Shown here piece after piece: positions 5,642 to 13,988 of a stretch of DNA of 25,777 bases (its first letter is position 1; each line of letters opens with the position of its first letter). Location of the stretch: positions 1 through 25,777 of the forward strand of contig JAKSOY010000033.1 in NCBI GenBank assembly GCA_024405255.1. Direction: 5' to 3'. The translations under genes and the position numbers were made by a program. Source of the stretch: Kiritimatiellia bacterium. Its GTDB lineage: Bacteria; Verrucomicrobiota; Kiritimatiellia; RFP12; UBA1067. The notes below the pieces were generated by a model that saw nothing but the letters and a program-made list of their open reading frames with translations, had not been told where the DNA came from and did not search any database.

Positions 5642-8494
5642 TTAATGCGCGTCGAGCCAGTTGGCGCCGACACCGACGGAGACTTCAAGCGGCACCCCGA
5701 GGGACATCGCCCCTTCCATTTCGCGCTTGACGATTTCCTTGACCTGTTCCACTTCGCCCTTCGGCACATCGAAGAGCAGTTCGTCGTGGATCTGCAGGAT
5801 CATCTTCGCCTGAAGACCGGCCGCCTTGAGCGCGCGATCGACTTTCACCATCGCGAGCTTGATCAGGTCCGCCGCCGTTCCCTGCACGGGCGTGTTGATC
5901 GCATCGCGTTCGGCGCCTTGACGCGCCGTCGCATTGCGCGAGGCGATGTCGCGTAGCGTGCGGCGGCGTCCAAGCGCCGTGACCGCATAGCCCGCGTCGC
6001 GCGCCTTGGCGATGGAGGTATCCATGAACGCGCGGATCTTCGGATAGAGCTTGAAGTAGGTGTCGATCAATCCCGCCGCCTCCTTGCGCGCGACCTGCAG
6101 GCGCTGCGCGAGGCCAAACGACGAGATGCCGTAGATGATGCCGAAGTTGACCATCTTGCACTTGCGGCGCATGTCGTCCGTCACGAGAGGCGGCATCACG
6201 TCGTAGACGCGTGCGGCCGTTTCACGATGGATGTCGGCGCCTTGCGCGAACGCGGCGAGCATCGACTGGTCGCCGCTCATCGCAGCCATGATGCGCAGTT
6301 CGATCTGCGAGTAGTCGGCCGAAACGAGGACATGGTCCGCATCGCGCGCGACAATCGCCGCGCGGATCAGCTTGCCGCGGTCCGTGCGCACGGGGATGTT
6401 CTGCAGATTCGGGTCGGACGAACTCAGCCGCCCCGTCTCGGTAAACGCCTGGGCGAACGTCGTGTGGACGCGTCCATCGGCACGGTCGATGCAGCGCGGC
6501 AGCTTGTCCACATAGGTGCCCTTCAATTTCGTGCACGCGCGATACTCGAGGATCTTGCGTATGACCGGATGGGCATCGACGAGCGACTGCAGGGCCTTCT
6601 CGTCTGTCGAGAACTGGCCCGTCTGCGTCTTCTTCGCACCCACCGGCTTGAGTCCGAGCTTGCCGTAGAGCAGGTCCGCCAGCTGCTTCGGCGAATCGAT
6701 GTTGAGATCCGGCATGCCGGCTGAAGCGCGGATTTCCGTCGCGTAGGCGGCGATTTCACGTCCCAGCTCGATCCCGAATTTCTCCAGCGCCGCCGTGTCG
6801 ATCTTCACGCCCGTCTGCTCCATCTCGACAAGAATCGGCACGAGCGGCTCTTCGCTCTGCTCAAGCGCCGCGAGCGCGCCCGCTTCGACGACTTTCGGAC
6901 GCAGCACCGCATCGAGCCGCAGGGTCACATCGGCATCTTCCGCCGCATAGTCGAGAATCTCCTCGGGCGACAGATCGGCCATGTTCTTCTGTTCCTTGCC
7001 ACGTTCCTTCTCGCCGATGAGCTGCGTGATCGGAATGGGATTGTAATCGAGAAACTCGCGCGCGAGCGTATCCATGTCGTGACGCGCGGCCGCGTCGATC
7101 ACATAGTGTTCCAGCATCGTGTCGCGCACCTTAGAACCGAAGGTGATGCCGTAGCGTCCCAGCATCGTGCGGTCGAACTTCGCATTCTGCGCGATGAGCG
7201 TCTTCGACGGATCGGCAAAAGCCGGCGCGAAAATCTGCACAAAGGCCTTTGCCGCCTCCAGCGCGGCCGGCTTGGACGCTTCCAGCGCCGCCGCGCTCGC
7301 AAAGAGATCGTCCGCCGGTGCGGCGGCCGTACCGGATCCGGTCCGATGCGGCGGCACGGCGACATACCACGCCTTGCCGGGTTCCGTGGCAAAGCTCATG
7401 CCCACGAGATCGGCCGTCTGCGCGTTCGTGCCGGTCGTCTCCGTATCGAACGCGAACTTGGGCGCCGCCAGCAGGGTCCAGGCGAGATCCTGGGCTTCCT
7501 TTGCCGTCTTGACGAGCGTGTAGGTATGCGGCCAGTCCTTCAAGGTGGTGAACGTCTTGACCGGCGCCGTCTCGCCGGCCTCGGACACGGGGACCGTCAC
7601 CGTTCCTGCACCGATCTCCACCGTTTCGCCCAGCAGGCGTTTCGCGAGCTGGCGCAATTCGAACTTCGTGCACACGGCACGGACCTTTTCGGCATCCAGC
7701 GTACCGCGCGCGAAGGCATTCCAATCGACCTCGAGCGGCACGTCGGTGCGGATCGTCGTGAGGAACTTGCTCATCTTCGCATCTTCGGCACCGGCGGCGA
7801 CCTTCTCCGCGAGCTTGCCCTTCAGTTCACCCGCGTGCGCGAGGATCCCTTCTACCGTGCCGTATTGCGCGAGCAGCGTCGTCGCGGTCTTTTCGCCGAC
7901 GCCGCGAATGCCGGGGATGTTGTCCGCCGTGTCGCCCGCGAGGGCGAGATAGTCGATCATCTGCGCCGGCGAACTGAGCGACCAATGCTCCTGAACCTTC
8001 GCCTCGTCATAGATCTCGGGGCCATCCTTGCCGTGTCCGGGACGAAACAGGTGGATGTGTGGACGCACCAGCTGCGCCGCATCCTTGTCGGGCGTAGCGC
8101 AATAGACCTCGAATCCCTCGGCCGCCGCCTTCACCGCCAGCGTACCCATCACGTCGTCGGCCTCGAAACCGTCCTGCCGTACCACGGGAAGTCCAAGCGC
8201 CTCGGCGACCTCAAAGGCATAAGGGATGTTGGCCGCGAGATCCTCCGGCATCTTCTCGCGCTGCGCCTTGTAGGGAGGATAGGCCGTGTGACGGAACGTC
8301 GGTCCGCCCGGGTCCATCGCCAGCACCGCATGCGTGGGCTTGTATTCACCGAGAATCGACGTGATGCCGTTCACGAAACCGATCAGCGCGGAAACGTTGA
8401 GACCCGTCGAGGTCATCCGCGGGCTCCGCAGGAACACGAAATGTCCCTTGTACAAAAACGGCATCAGATCGATAATGAAAATACTCTTCTTCAT
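5642..8494 (-). CDS. polA: DNA polymerase I
   Basis: A 950-residue enzyme that fills gaps and removes primers in replication and repair. Three domains are present. Residues 1 to about 300 are the 5'-3' exonuclease, with FEADDVMGTLA and the helix-hairpin-helix stretch GDTADNIPGIRGVGEKTA. About 320-560 is the proofreading exonuclease, with FDTETTG (Exo I), NAKFD (Exo II) and YAAED (Exo III), all acidic residues kept, so it should be active, unlike Taq. The rest is the family A polymerase, with motif A (SADYSQIELR), motif B (KMVNFGIIYG) and motif C (QIHDELLFD). An Ala-rich insert lies within the 3'-5' domain after VAVPPH. The start is placed at 8494, only 7 nt behind a TATAAT and with no Shine-Dalgarno, so the mRNA is predicted to be leaderless. 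An inverted repeat overlaps the promoter. Confidence 0.97.
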   Translation of the reverse strand: MKKSIFIIDLMPFLYKGHFVFLRSPRMTSTGLNVSALIGFVNGITSILGEYKPTHAVLAMDPGGPTFRHTAYPPYKAQREKMPEDLAANIPYAFEVAEALGLPVVRQDGFEADDVMGTLAVKAAAEGFEVYCATPDKDAAQLVRPHIHLFRPGHGKDGPEIYDEAKVQEHWSLSSPAQMIDYLALAGDTADNIPGIRGVGEKTATTLLAQYGTVEGILAHAGELKGKLAEKVAAGAEDAKMSKFLTTIRTDVPLEVDWNAFARGTLDAEKVRAVCTKFELRQLAKRLLGETVEIGAGTVTVPVSEAGETAPVKTFTTLKDWPHTYTLVKTAKEAQDLAWTLLAAPKFAFDTETTGTNAQTADLVGMSFATEPGKAWYVAVPPHRTGSGTAAAPADDLFASAAALEASKPAALEAAKAFVQIFAPAFADPSKTLIAQNAKFDRTMLGRYGITFGSKVRDTMLEHYVIDAAARHDMDTLAREFLDYNPIPITQLIGEKERGKEQKNMADLSPEEILDYAAEDADVTLRLDAVLRPKVVEAGALAALEQSEEPLVPILVEMEQTGVKIDTAALEKFGIELGREIAAYATEIRASAGMPDLNIDSPKQLADLLYGKLGLKPVGAKKTQTGQFSTDEKALQSLVDAHPVIRKILEYRACTKLKGTYVDKLPRCIDRADGRVHTTFAQAFTETGRLSSSDPNLQNIPVRTDRGKLIRAAIVARDADHVLVSADYSQIELRIMAAMSGDQSMLAAFAQGADIHRETAARVYDVMPPLVTDDMRRKCKMVNFGIIYGISSFGLAQRLQVARKEAAGLIDTYFKLYPKIRAFMDTSIAKARDAGYAVTALGRRRTLRDIASRNATARQGAERDAINTPVQGTAADLIKLAMVKVDRALKAAGLQAKMILQIHDELLFDVPKGEVEQVKEIVKREMEGAMSLGVPLEVSVGVGANWLDAH

Positions 8495-8501
8495 GCCGCC
8501 T

Positions 8502-8512
8502 ATTATAGCATA
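8502..8512 (-). promoter_or_regulatory. Leaderless extended -10 promoter of polA
   Basis: The minus strand reads TATGCTATAAT, with a TG-N extension. Seven nt separate the -10 from the polA ATG, so transcription should begin at or next to the start codon. No recognisable -35 is present. Confidence 0.65.
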
Positions 8513-8541
8513 TTTTCCCAGCCTGCGGCGATTGGGAAAAT
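8512..8541. promoter_or_regulatory. Inverted repeat at the polA promoter, candidate operator
   Basis: ATTTTCCCA (8512-8520) and TGGGAAAAT (8533-8541) are a perfect 9-bp inverted repeat separated by 12 nt, with half-site centres 21 bp apart (two helical turns). It covers the region from the -10 extension through the -35 position of polA. There is no T-tract, so a terminator role for the preceding GH43 gene is less likely. Confidence 0.5.
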
Positions 8542-8600
8542 GTGACTGGTCTCTGTCGCGGCGACCGTGACCTCTCTTTCGAGTCGAATGCGGGTGCGCC

Positions 8601-9905
8601 TCAGGGACGGAAACGCCAGGCGTCGAGTTCGCCGAAGGTTTTGCCGGGGGGGCAGGCGAAGACGAACTTGACTGTCTGAATGCCGGCGGGCATCGGCTTG
8701 GAGAGCGGAATCGTCACCGTTGCGAAGGTCTTGCCGTCACCGGACGGAATCGTTCCTGTGCCGTGTTCGCGACCCGTGCCGTCAAGGACGGTCACGGTTC
8801 CGCCGGCGGCGCTTTTGACGGTGAGTTCAAGCGAGGCGGCCGGTTTCGTGAAATTGAAATACCGCCAGAGGGCCGTGTCGCCCGCTTGGATTTCCGCCAG
8901 CCGTTCCTGTTTGTCGGGGAATGTGACGATGCGCACGTTGCCCGAAAGAAGGCACGCGAGACGCGCTTCCACCGTCGTGAACGGATCGAGCGGCGGTTCG
9001 GCACCGTTCGAGGTCATTTCCACAGGACGGATCAATCCCTTTTCGTCAAAGGTGATCGGTTCCACACAGGCCTTGCGCATCGTGTTCGACCCGTTGGTCG
9101 ACCGATGGTAGAAAATGTACCACTTGCCGCCGAATTCAACGAGACCGCCATGGTCGTTCCAGGTCTTTGGATCGCACCCCGTGTTGTCGACGATCACGCC
9201 GCAGTAGGTGTAGGGTCCGAACGGCTTCTCCGCCGTCGAATAGCCGATGCGCGCCGCCGAACGCGGACCGTCGGTCTTGAGGTCCGTATAGACGAGATAG
9301 TAGAGTCCCTTGCGCTTGAGCAACTGGATACCCTCGTGGAAGTGATGGCCCGCCTCGTCGATGATCCGCGTGTGAAGCGTACCGGGGACGAGTCCCGACA
9401 GGTCGTCCTTCAGCACGGCGCCGTTGAGGGCGAACTGTCCCCAGTTGTAGTAGAGCGTTCCATCGTCGTCGCGGAAGATCGCGGGGTCGATCTGCGTACA
9501 GGCGGAGAGCTTCTGCACGTTCGTGAAAGGTCCTTCGGGTTTCACCGACGACGCGATCCCTTCCATGTACTTGCGCGAGGGCGTGCAGAAGAAGAGCCGC
9601 CATGCGCCGTTATGATAGAGCGCATCCGGCGCATAGAGCACCTTCACGCCCGGCAATGAAGCCGCCGTGAACACATCGCGGTGGACCTTCCAGGTCCGCA
9701 AGTCCGTCGTTTCGTACGCATCGTTTCCCGAACTGCAGTAATAGCGCGGATTCTCGTCCCGCGAACCGAACACCCACAGCTTCCCGTCAGGACCCACCCG
9801 CGGCGCCGGATCAGACAAAAACTCGCCCTCCGCCGTAATCGGATTCACCGCACCGGCAACGCCCGCAAGCGCCACCACCATCGCAAAAATCATCGTATTT
9901 TTCAT
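8601..9905 (-). CDS. Exported glycoside hydrolase family 43 protein
   Basis: A 434-residue exported enzyme with the five-bladed propeller pattern of GH43, a family of arabinofuranosidases, xylosidases and related enzymes. The signal peptide spans residues 1-19 (cut after AGA). The three catalytic acids are visible: Asp32 (LSDPAPR, general base), Asp140 (QIDPAIF, pKa modulator) and Glu191 (FHEGIQ, general acid). The motif HGGLVEFGGKWYIFYHR is typical. The last 130 or so residues resemble a CBM6-like beta-sandwich (ALWRYFNF through LDAWRF). The longer frame from 9926 was rejected because its first seven codons spell the promoter (TGCTATAAT); the ATG at 9905 starts the signal peptide. It stands alone without a sugar transporter, so polysaccharide scavenging is inferred from the family. 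Substrate specificity cannot be read from the sequence. Confidence 0.9.
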   Translation of the reverse strand: MKNTMIFAMVVALAGVAGAVNPITAEGEFLSDPAPRVGPDGKLWVFGSRDENPRYYCSSGNDAYETTDLRTWKVHRDVFTAASLPGVKVLYAPDALYHNGAWRLFFCTPSRKYMEGIASSVKPEGPFTNVQKLSACTQIDPAIFRDDDGTLYYNWGQFALNGAVLKDDLSGLVPGTLHTRIIDEAGHHFHEGIQLLKRKGLYYLVYTDLKTDGPRSAARIGYSTAEKPFGPYTYCGVIVDNTGCDPKTWNDHGGLVEFGGKWYIFYHRSTNGSNTMRKACVEPITFDEKGLIRPVEMTSNGAEPPLDPFTTVEARLACLLSGNVRIVTFPDKQERLAEIQAGDTALWRYFNFTKPAASLELTVKSAAGGTVTVLDGTGREHGTGTIPSGDGKTFATVTIPLSKPMPAGIQTVKFVFACPPGKTFGELDAWRFRP

Positions 9906-9911
9906 ACGGAA

Positions 9912-9940
9912 ATTATAGCAAACCACCCCACCCTCGGCAA
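9912..9940 (-). promoter_or_regulatory. Promoter of the GH43 gene, leaderless
   Basis: The -35 TTGCCG (9935-9940), a 17-nt spacer and TATAAT (9912-9917) with a TGC extension form a full promoter. The ATG at 9905 follows the -10 after only 6 nt, and there is no Shine-Dalgarno. Confidence 0.7.
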
Positions 9941-10013
9941 GTCACAAGGCAACTGGAGTTTACCCATTTTTCAACCTCCCACTCTCGCGGCCACACGCGG
10001 CTATGTGGACGAA

Positions 10014-11204
10014 TCAGAGGAGAGCACGGAGGGCGCCGAAGAGGGCGCAGAGGAAGATGGCGGACATGATGGAGAGCTTGCGCGTGAGGAGCGCGGTCGC
10101 GGCGAAGGCGGCGAGCAGACACGCGAAGGGCTGCACGCAGCCCTGCTGCCACACGCTGAGGCACGCGAAGGTCAACAGCGCCTGGAACATGAGCGCGTTT
10201 GTCGCCGGACGCACCCCGAAGAGAATGCCCTGCACGAACTTGCTGCGCTTCCACTTGTCGAGTCCGCCCAGCGCCGCCGTGAGCAAAAAGTACGACGGCA
10301 GCAGCAGGGCCGTCGTCGCGAGCGCCGCCCCGCCAATACCGCCCAGGCGATACCCGAAGAACGTCGCCGCATTGACGCTCACCGGTCCGGGCGTCGCCTG
10401 AGTGAGCGCCATCAGGTTCGAGAACTCTTCCGCCGGCAGCTGCAGGAGCGAGGCCGCCTCGCCAACAAACGTCTCGAGGTAAAGCGGCACAAGGACAAAG
10501 CCGCCGCCGAAGCCGAGAAGCCCGAACTTGACGAACGTCCAGAAAATCGTTCCCGCCACAACCGTCACCACGCCCGCCGCAACAAGGCACGCACACACGC
10601 AGACGAGGCGTCTCGCCCGCGAGAGCGGTGCGAGCGCCACCCCCGCGCCCCGTTCATCCGGCGGCGGCAGCGCACCGCCTGCGAAAGTCCAGACAAGCCC
10701 CGTGGCCATCGCCCCCAGAATCACCGCGACGACGTTCACGTGAAAGCCCACCAGCAGGACGACCGCCAGCGCGAGAACGGTCCAGCCGTACACGCCCTTC
10801 ACACTCGTACGCAGGCCCTTCACGATCGTCCCCAGCACAATGCCCGTCAGCGCCGCGCGCAGACCCGCCAGCGCCCCGGCGACGAGCGGATGGTCCACGG
10901 GAAGGCCGCCATATCCCATCGACACGCCCAGAAAGATCAAAAAGGACGGCAGCGCAACCCCGAGGAGCGCAATCGCCGCCCCGCAGCGGCCGGCCGTTTT
11001 GAGTCCGACATAGATCGCCGTATTGCCGGCAATGAGCCCCGGGACCATCTGAAAGACGGGCAGTTGTTCCAAAAGTTCCCCCTCCGCCAGCCATTTGCGT
11101 TTTTTCCCGAAGATTTCATCCGCCACGACAATAATCGCATACCCGCCCCCCACGACGAAGAGCGAGATCTTGAAGAATTCCCAAAAGAGACGAAAGTATT
11201 TCAC
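10014..11204 (-). CDS. chrA: Chromate transporter (CHR family), two-domain
   Basis: A 396-residue inner-membrane protein with two homologous CHR domains of about 180 residues. Each starts with an FxxGGG motif (SLFVVGGGYAI near residue 15; GLLGFGGGFVLVP in the second half), followed by the PG-containing loop (MVPGLIAGNTA; QATPGPVSVNAATFFGYRLGG) and about five hydrophobic helices. Long ChrA proteins export chromate by proton exchange, but many CHR members in anaerobes have no tested substrate, so sulfate or another oxyanion is possible. The start is GTG at 11204: the upstream frame to 11228 would encode the promoter itself. The GTG lies 7 nt behind TATAAT, with no Shine-Dalgarno, so the mRNA should be leaderless. 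It is followed by the GH43 gene on the same strand, which has its own promoter. Confidence 0.88.
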   Translation of the reverse strand: MKYFRLFWEFFKISLFVVGGGYAIIVVADEIFGKKRKWLAEGELLEQLPVFQMVPGLIAGNTAIYVGLKTAGRCGAAIALLGVALPSFLIFLGVSMGYGGLPVDHPLVAGALAGLRAALTGIVLGTIVKGLRTSVKGVYGWTVLALAVVLLVGFHVNVVAVILGAMATGLVWTFAGGALPPPDERGAGVALAPLSRARRLVCVCACLVAAGVVTVVAGTIFWTFVKFGLLGFGGGFVLVPLYLETFVGEAASLLQLPAEEFSNLMALTQATPGPVSVNAATFFGYRLGGIGGAALATTALLLPSYFLLTAALGGLDKWKRSKFVQGILFGVRPATNALMFQALLTFACLSVWQQGCVQPFACLLAAFAATALLTRKLSIMSAIFLCALFGALRALL

Positions 11205-11211
11205 GCGCAAG

Positions 11212-11222
11212 ATTATAGCACA
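11212..11222 (-). promoter_or_regulatory. Leaderless extended -10 promoter of chrA
   Basis: The minus strand reads TGTGCTATAAT; the GTG start follows 7 nt later. The position of a -35 falls inside the heptamer array 11229-11263, and no TTG-type hexamer is present. Confidence 0.65.
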
Positions 11223-11228
11223 TTTCAA

Positions 11229-11263
11229 ATGGAGAATGGAGAATGGAGAATGGAAAATGGAAA
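11229..11263. repeat. Heptanucleotide array (ATGGAGA x3, ATGGAAA x2)
   Basis: Five exact 7-nt units lie between the divergent chrA and tgt promoters. The array is flanked on the chrA side by GCACATTTCAA (11218-11228), the same 11-nt flank that precedes the array at 16367. Confidence 0.9.
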
Positions 11264-11339
11264 ATGCCCCTCGCTTGCGACTGAAGAAGGGAGAATTTTA
11301 ATAATGTCCTTAACTGAAGACTTAATTTTCCCCGCGTTT

Positions 11340-11350
11340 TATGCTATACT
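11340..11350 (+). promoter_or_regulatory. Extended -10 promoter of tgt-yajC
   Basis: TATGCTATACT, with a TGC extension. The ATG at 11361 is 10 nt downstream, so the 5' leader would be about 3-4 nt. The -35 position holds only TTAATT (11322-11327). No Shine-Dalgarno is present (CTCTTCTCCT before the ATG). Confidence 0.6.
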
Positions 11351-11360
11351 CTCTTCTCCT

Positions 11361-12494
11361 ATGAATAGCACCCCTCAGCCCGGGACATTTGAGGTCCAAG
11401 CAAAGGACGCGCGCTCACGCGCGCGTGCGGGTGTATTGTGGACGGCTCACGGTCCCATCGAGACGCCGGTCTTCATGCCCGTCGGCACGCAGGGCACGGT
11501 CAAGGCGCTGGAGCCGCGCGATCTCGAAGAGAACGGCGCGCAGATCATTCTCGGCAACACCTACCATTTGAATCTGCGTCCCGGCATGGCGGTCATGGCG
11601 CATGCGGGCGGTCTGCACAAATTCATGGACTGGCACAAGCCGATCCTCACGGACTCGGGCGGATTCCAGGTGTTCTCGCTCGCGAAGATGCGCAAGCTCA
11701 CGCCCGAAGGATGCTGGTTCAATTCGCACCTCGATGGACGCCGCATCTTTCTGGGTCCGCGCGAGTCGATGGAAATCCAGCGCATCATCGGCAGCGACAT
11801 CGCCATGGTGTTCGACGAATGTCTGCCGTGGCCCTGTGAACGCGACCGCGCGGTGAAGAGCGTCGAGACCACGATCAAGTGGGCGAAGATGAGCCTTGAG
11901 GCGCCGCATGCGCCAGGACAGCTTGTGTTCGGCATCGTGCAGGGCGGCATCTACGACGACATCCGCCGCCACTGCGCGGAAGAGCTCGTGAAAATGGATT
12001 TCCCCGGCTACGCGATCGGCGGCGTGTCGGTGGGCGAACCCGAAGAGGCGATGTACAAGGCCGTGGAGGCCTCGGTACCCTATCTGCCGGAAGAGAAGCC
12101 GCGCTATGTGATGGGCCTCGGCGTGATGACGCAGATGGCCGAATGCGTGGCGCGCGGCGTGGACATGTTCGACTGCGTGATTCCCACACGCGTCGCACGA
12201 CACGGCACGGCATTGACGCGCCACGGGAACGTGGCGATCAAGGCCGCGAAGTGGGAGACCGACCTCTCGCCCGTTGAAGAAGGCTGCACATGCTATTGCT
12301 GCCAGCACTTCTCGCGCAGCTACGTGCGCCATCTCATCCACGCCGGCGAAATCCTCGGCTTCCGCCTGCTCACAATCCACAACGTGCATCGCCTCTGCGA
12401 ATTCTCGCGCGAGATGCGCCAATCGATTCTTGACGGAACCTTCCTCGACTGGAAGGAACAACTTCACAAAGACCAAGAAGGAAACAACAAATGA
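11361..12494 (+). CDS. tgt: tRNA-guanine transglycosylase
   Basis: A 377-residue enzyme that swaps guanine 34 of GUN-anticodon tRNAs for preQ1 in queuosine synthesis. The (beta/alpha)8 family signatures are all present: ILGNTYHL, LTDSGGFQVFSL with the catalytic Asp98, GIVQGG, YAIGGVSVGEP, and the nucleophile Asp271 in DMFDCVIPTR. The C-terminal zinc site is CTCYCC with the following His in the IHNVH segment. The frame stays open far upstream (to 9681), but that part is antisense to chrA and the GH43 gene and does not resemble Tgt. The start at 11361 gives the family length and fits the promoter. It overlaps yajC by the ATGA at 12491-12494. The partner QueA is encoded about 11 kb away on the other strand. 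Confidence 0.97.
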   Translation: MNSTPQPGTFEVQAKDARSRARAGVLWTAHGPIETPVFMPVGTQGTVKALEPRDLEENGAQIILGNTYHLNLRPGMAVMAHAGGLHKFMDWHKPILTDSGGFQVFSLAKMRKLTPEGCWFNSHLDGRRIFLGPRESMEIQRIIGSDIAMVFDECLPWPCERDRAVKSVETTIKWAKMSLEAPHAPGQLVFGIVQGGIYDDIRRHCAEELVKMDFPGYAIGGVSVGEPEEAMYKAVEASVPYLPEEKPRYVMGLGVMTQMAECVARGVDMFDCVIPTRVARHGTALTRHGNVAIKAAKWETDLSPVEEGCTCYCCQHFSRSYVRHLIHAGEILGFRLLTIHNVHRLCEFSREMRQSILDGTFLDWKEQLHKDQEGNNK

Positions 12495-12928
12495 ATACTC
12501 CGATTCTCTTCGCACAGGCCGCCCAGCCGGCCGCTGTTCAAGCCGCCCCGGCTCCTGCCGCAGCTCCTGCGGCCGCCCCGGCCACCACGGCGACGGAAGT
12601 TCAGCCGACGACGGATGGCGCAGCAGCACCGGCGCAGCCCCAGCAGCAGGGCGGCGGCATGGGCATGCTCATTCCGATGATCCTCCTCTTCGCGATCTTC
12701 TACTTCATGATGATCAAGCCGCAGCAGCGCCGGGAGAAAGAGCGCCAGAAGATGATCAATGAACTCCGCGCGGGTACAAAGGTCGTCTTCGCCGACGGCC
12801 TTATCGGCAAGATCGTCGAAGCCAAGGACAAGACCTTCCGCATTGAACTCGCGCAGGACGTCATCATCGAGGTCGCCCGCTCCTCCGTGCAGGCCATCGT
12901 GACGGAAGAGCAGCCGGCGGCCAAGTAA
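12491..12928 (+). CDS. yajC: Preprotein translocase subunit YajC
   Basis: A 145-residue single-span membrane protein that associates with SecDF. The TM helix is at about residues 57-75 (MLIPMILLFAIFYFMMI), followed at once by KPQQRREKERQK and the cytosolic GTKVVFADGLIGKIVE domain, the family signature. The first 55 residues are an unusual Ala/Pro/Gln-rich extension, making the protein longer than the usual size of about 100 residues. AAGGA precedes the ATG by about 8 nt, and the start overlaps the tgt stop. tgt-yajC is a classic pair, but here secD/secF do not follow. Confidence 0.93.
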   Translation: MNTPILFAQAAQPAAVQAAPAPAAAPAAAPATTATEVQPTTDGAAAPAQPQQQGGGMGMLIPMILLFAIFYFMMIKPQQRREKERQKMINELRAGTKVVFADGLIGKIVEAKDKTFRIELAQDVIIEVARSSVQAIVTEEQPAAK

Positions 12929-12938
12929 ATCCTTTGCC

Positions 12939-13898
12939 ATGGCATTCTCACGGGGCAAGTATGGGGTGGAATACCACCGATCCGAAACGGAGACGCATCA
13001 TCTCCGCGGATTCGTCATCCTTGCCCTCGTGCTCATCGGCGTCTCGTTTGCGAGCTATCGTATTTCGCGGTGGTGGCGGTCGCGCAACAACGTCACGCCC
13101 TCCACGCCGACACATGTCGCCGTGACGCCGCCACGTCCACCCGAGCCCACGACGCCACCGGCCGCGAAACCCGACACGCCCCCCGCCGTTTCATCGACGT
13201 CGACCAAGCCGCCCCAACCCGTTCTGCCGCCGCCCAAACCCATTCCGACCGTGCCGCCGACCGTACGACCGCTCGTGCAGGAACTGCTGGAATCGGAATC
13301 GGCGCGTCCGCAAGTCGACCAGATTCTCATCCGCCGCTATGCGGAGGCCGAACGTCAGGGCAATGTGCGCAACGCCATCGACACGATCAAGAAACTCTAT
13401 GACCGTCCGTCCATGGCGGACCAAAGCGACGCGCTCAAGCGTCGCCTCGGCGATCTCAATCTGCAAATACTGCTTTCGGGGAAGGCCACGCCCTGGACCA
13501 AGTTCGTGACCGTGCGGCGCGGCGATGGACAGGAACGCATCGCCCGCGAACACCGAACCACGACGGCGGCGTTGATCAAACTGAATCCTAAACTGAAATG
13601 GGAAAGGCTGAGTCCAGGCGATACTGTCAACGTACTGGATTTCCCGAATGCGGTCCTGGTGATCCACAAGCAGTCCAACACGGCGGACCTCTCGCTGCGG
13701 AACGAGAAATTCTTCCGTCGCTATGACATCTCCATCTCGAAAACCGCCGCCTGCGATATCTACCCCATTACGCCGGAAACCGGCGCCACCCTGCATGCCC
13801 GCTACCGTGAACTGGGCATCAAACTCGCCACCGCCGATCGCAATGAACTCGAGATGTTCCTCGGCCCCGGCGCGCGCATCGCCGTGACAGAACAGTAG
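12939..13898 (+). CDS. Membrane-anchored LysM protein with a YkuD-like remnant
   Basis: A 319-residue protein. Residues 1-22 are cytosolic and a TM helix runs over about 24-42 (GFVILALVLIGVSFASY). A Pro/Thr-rich periplasmic linker follows to about residue 107. A helical stretch (about 108-175) with TPR-like character comes next. A LysM-like fold is then visible from about 187: FVTVRRGDGQERIAREHRTT, then LIKLNPKL and LSPGDTVNVL. LysM binds peptidoglycan. The C-terminal part begins AVLVIHKQSNTADLSLRNEKFFRRYDIS, similar to the first strands of an L,D-transpeptidase (YkuD) domain, but the catalytic His/Ser-His-Gly-x-Cys motif is absent, so transpeptidase activity is not expected. It starts 10 nt after yajC without a strong ribosome site, so coupling to yajC is likely. 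A cell-wall anchoring or sensing role is inferred. Confidence 0.7.
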   Translation: MAFSRGKYGVEYHRSETETHHLRGFVILALVLIGVSFASYRISRWWRSRNNVTPSTPTHVAVTPPRPPEPTTPPAAKPDTPPAVSSTSTKPPQPVLPPPKPIPTVPPTVRPLVQELLESESARPQVDQILIRRYAEAERQGNVRNAIDTIKKLYDRPSMADQSDALKRRLGDLNLQILLSGKATPWTKFVTVRRGDGQERIAREHRTTTAALIKLNPKLKWERLSPGDTVNVLDFPNAVLVIHKQSNTADLSLRNEKFFRRYDISISKTAACDIYPITPETGATLHARYRELGIKLATADRNELEMFLGPGARIAVTEQ

Positions 13899-13974
13899 AG
13901 TTAAAGATTAAAGATTAAAAGTTAAAGATTAAAGGTTAAAGGTTAAAGAGGTAGGGCAAAGGTTATAGGTTAAA
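13899..13974. repeat. Heptanucleotide array (RRTTAAA)
   Basis: Seven units in register (13899-13947: AGTTAAA, GATTAAA, GATTAAA, AGTTAAA, GATTAAA, GGTTAAA, GGTTAAA), a 13-nt degenerate stretch, then GGTTATA and GGTTAAA (13961-13974). It fills the gap between two convergent genes. No hairpin terminator is seen here. Confidence 0.88.
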
Positions 13975-13988
13975 GGGTTGAAGGGTGA

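Noticed and set aside
8512..8541. Intrinsic terminator of the GH43 gene
   Set aside because: The inverted repeat lacks a T-tract on the minus strand and overlaps the polA promoter, so an operator reading was preferred.
7079..8545. Plus-strand open frame (488 codons) opposite polA
   Set aside because: Mirror frame of the polA codon bias, with Arg-rich composition and no ribosome site or domain.
9681..11360. 560-codon upstream extension of the tgt frame
   Set aside because: Runs antisense through the GH43 and chrA genes and encodes Arg/Glu/His-rich sequence unlike Tgt. The promoter and family length place the start at 11361.
11264..11360. preQ1 riboswitch before tgt
   Set aside because: The predicted leader is only 3-4 nt, and no pseudoknot-like pyrimidine/A-rich arrangement is visible upstream.
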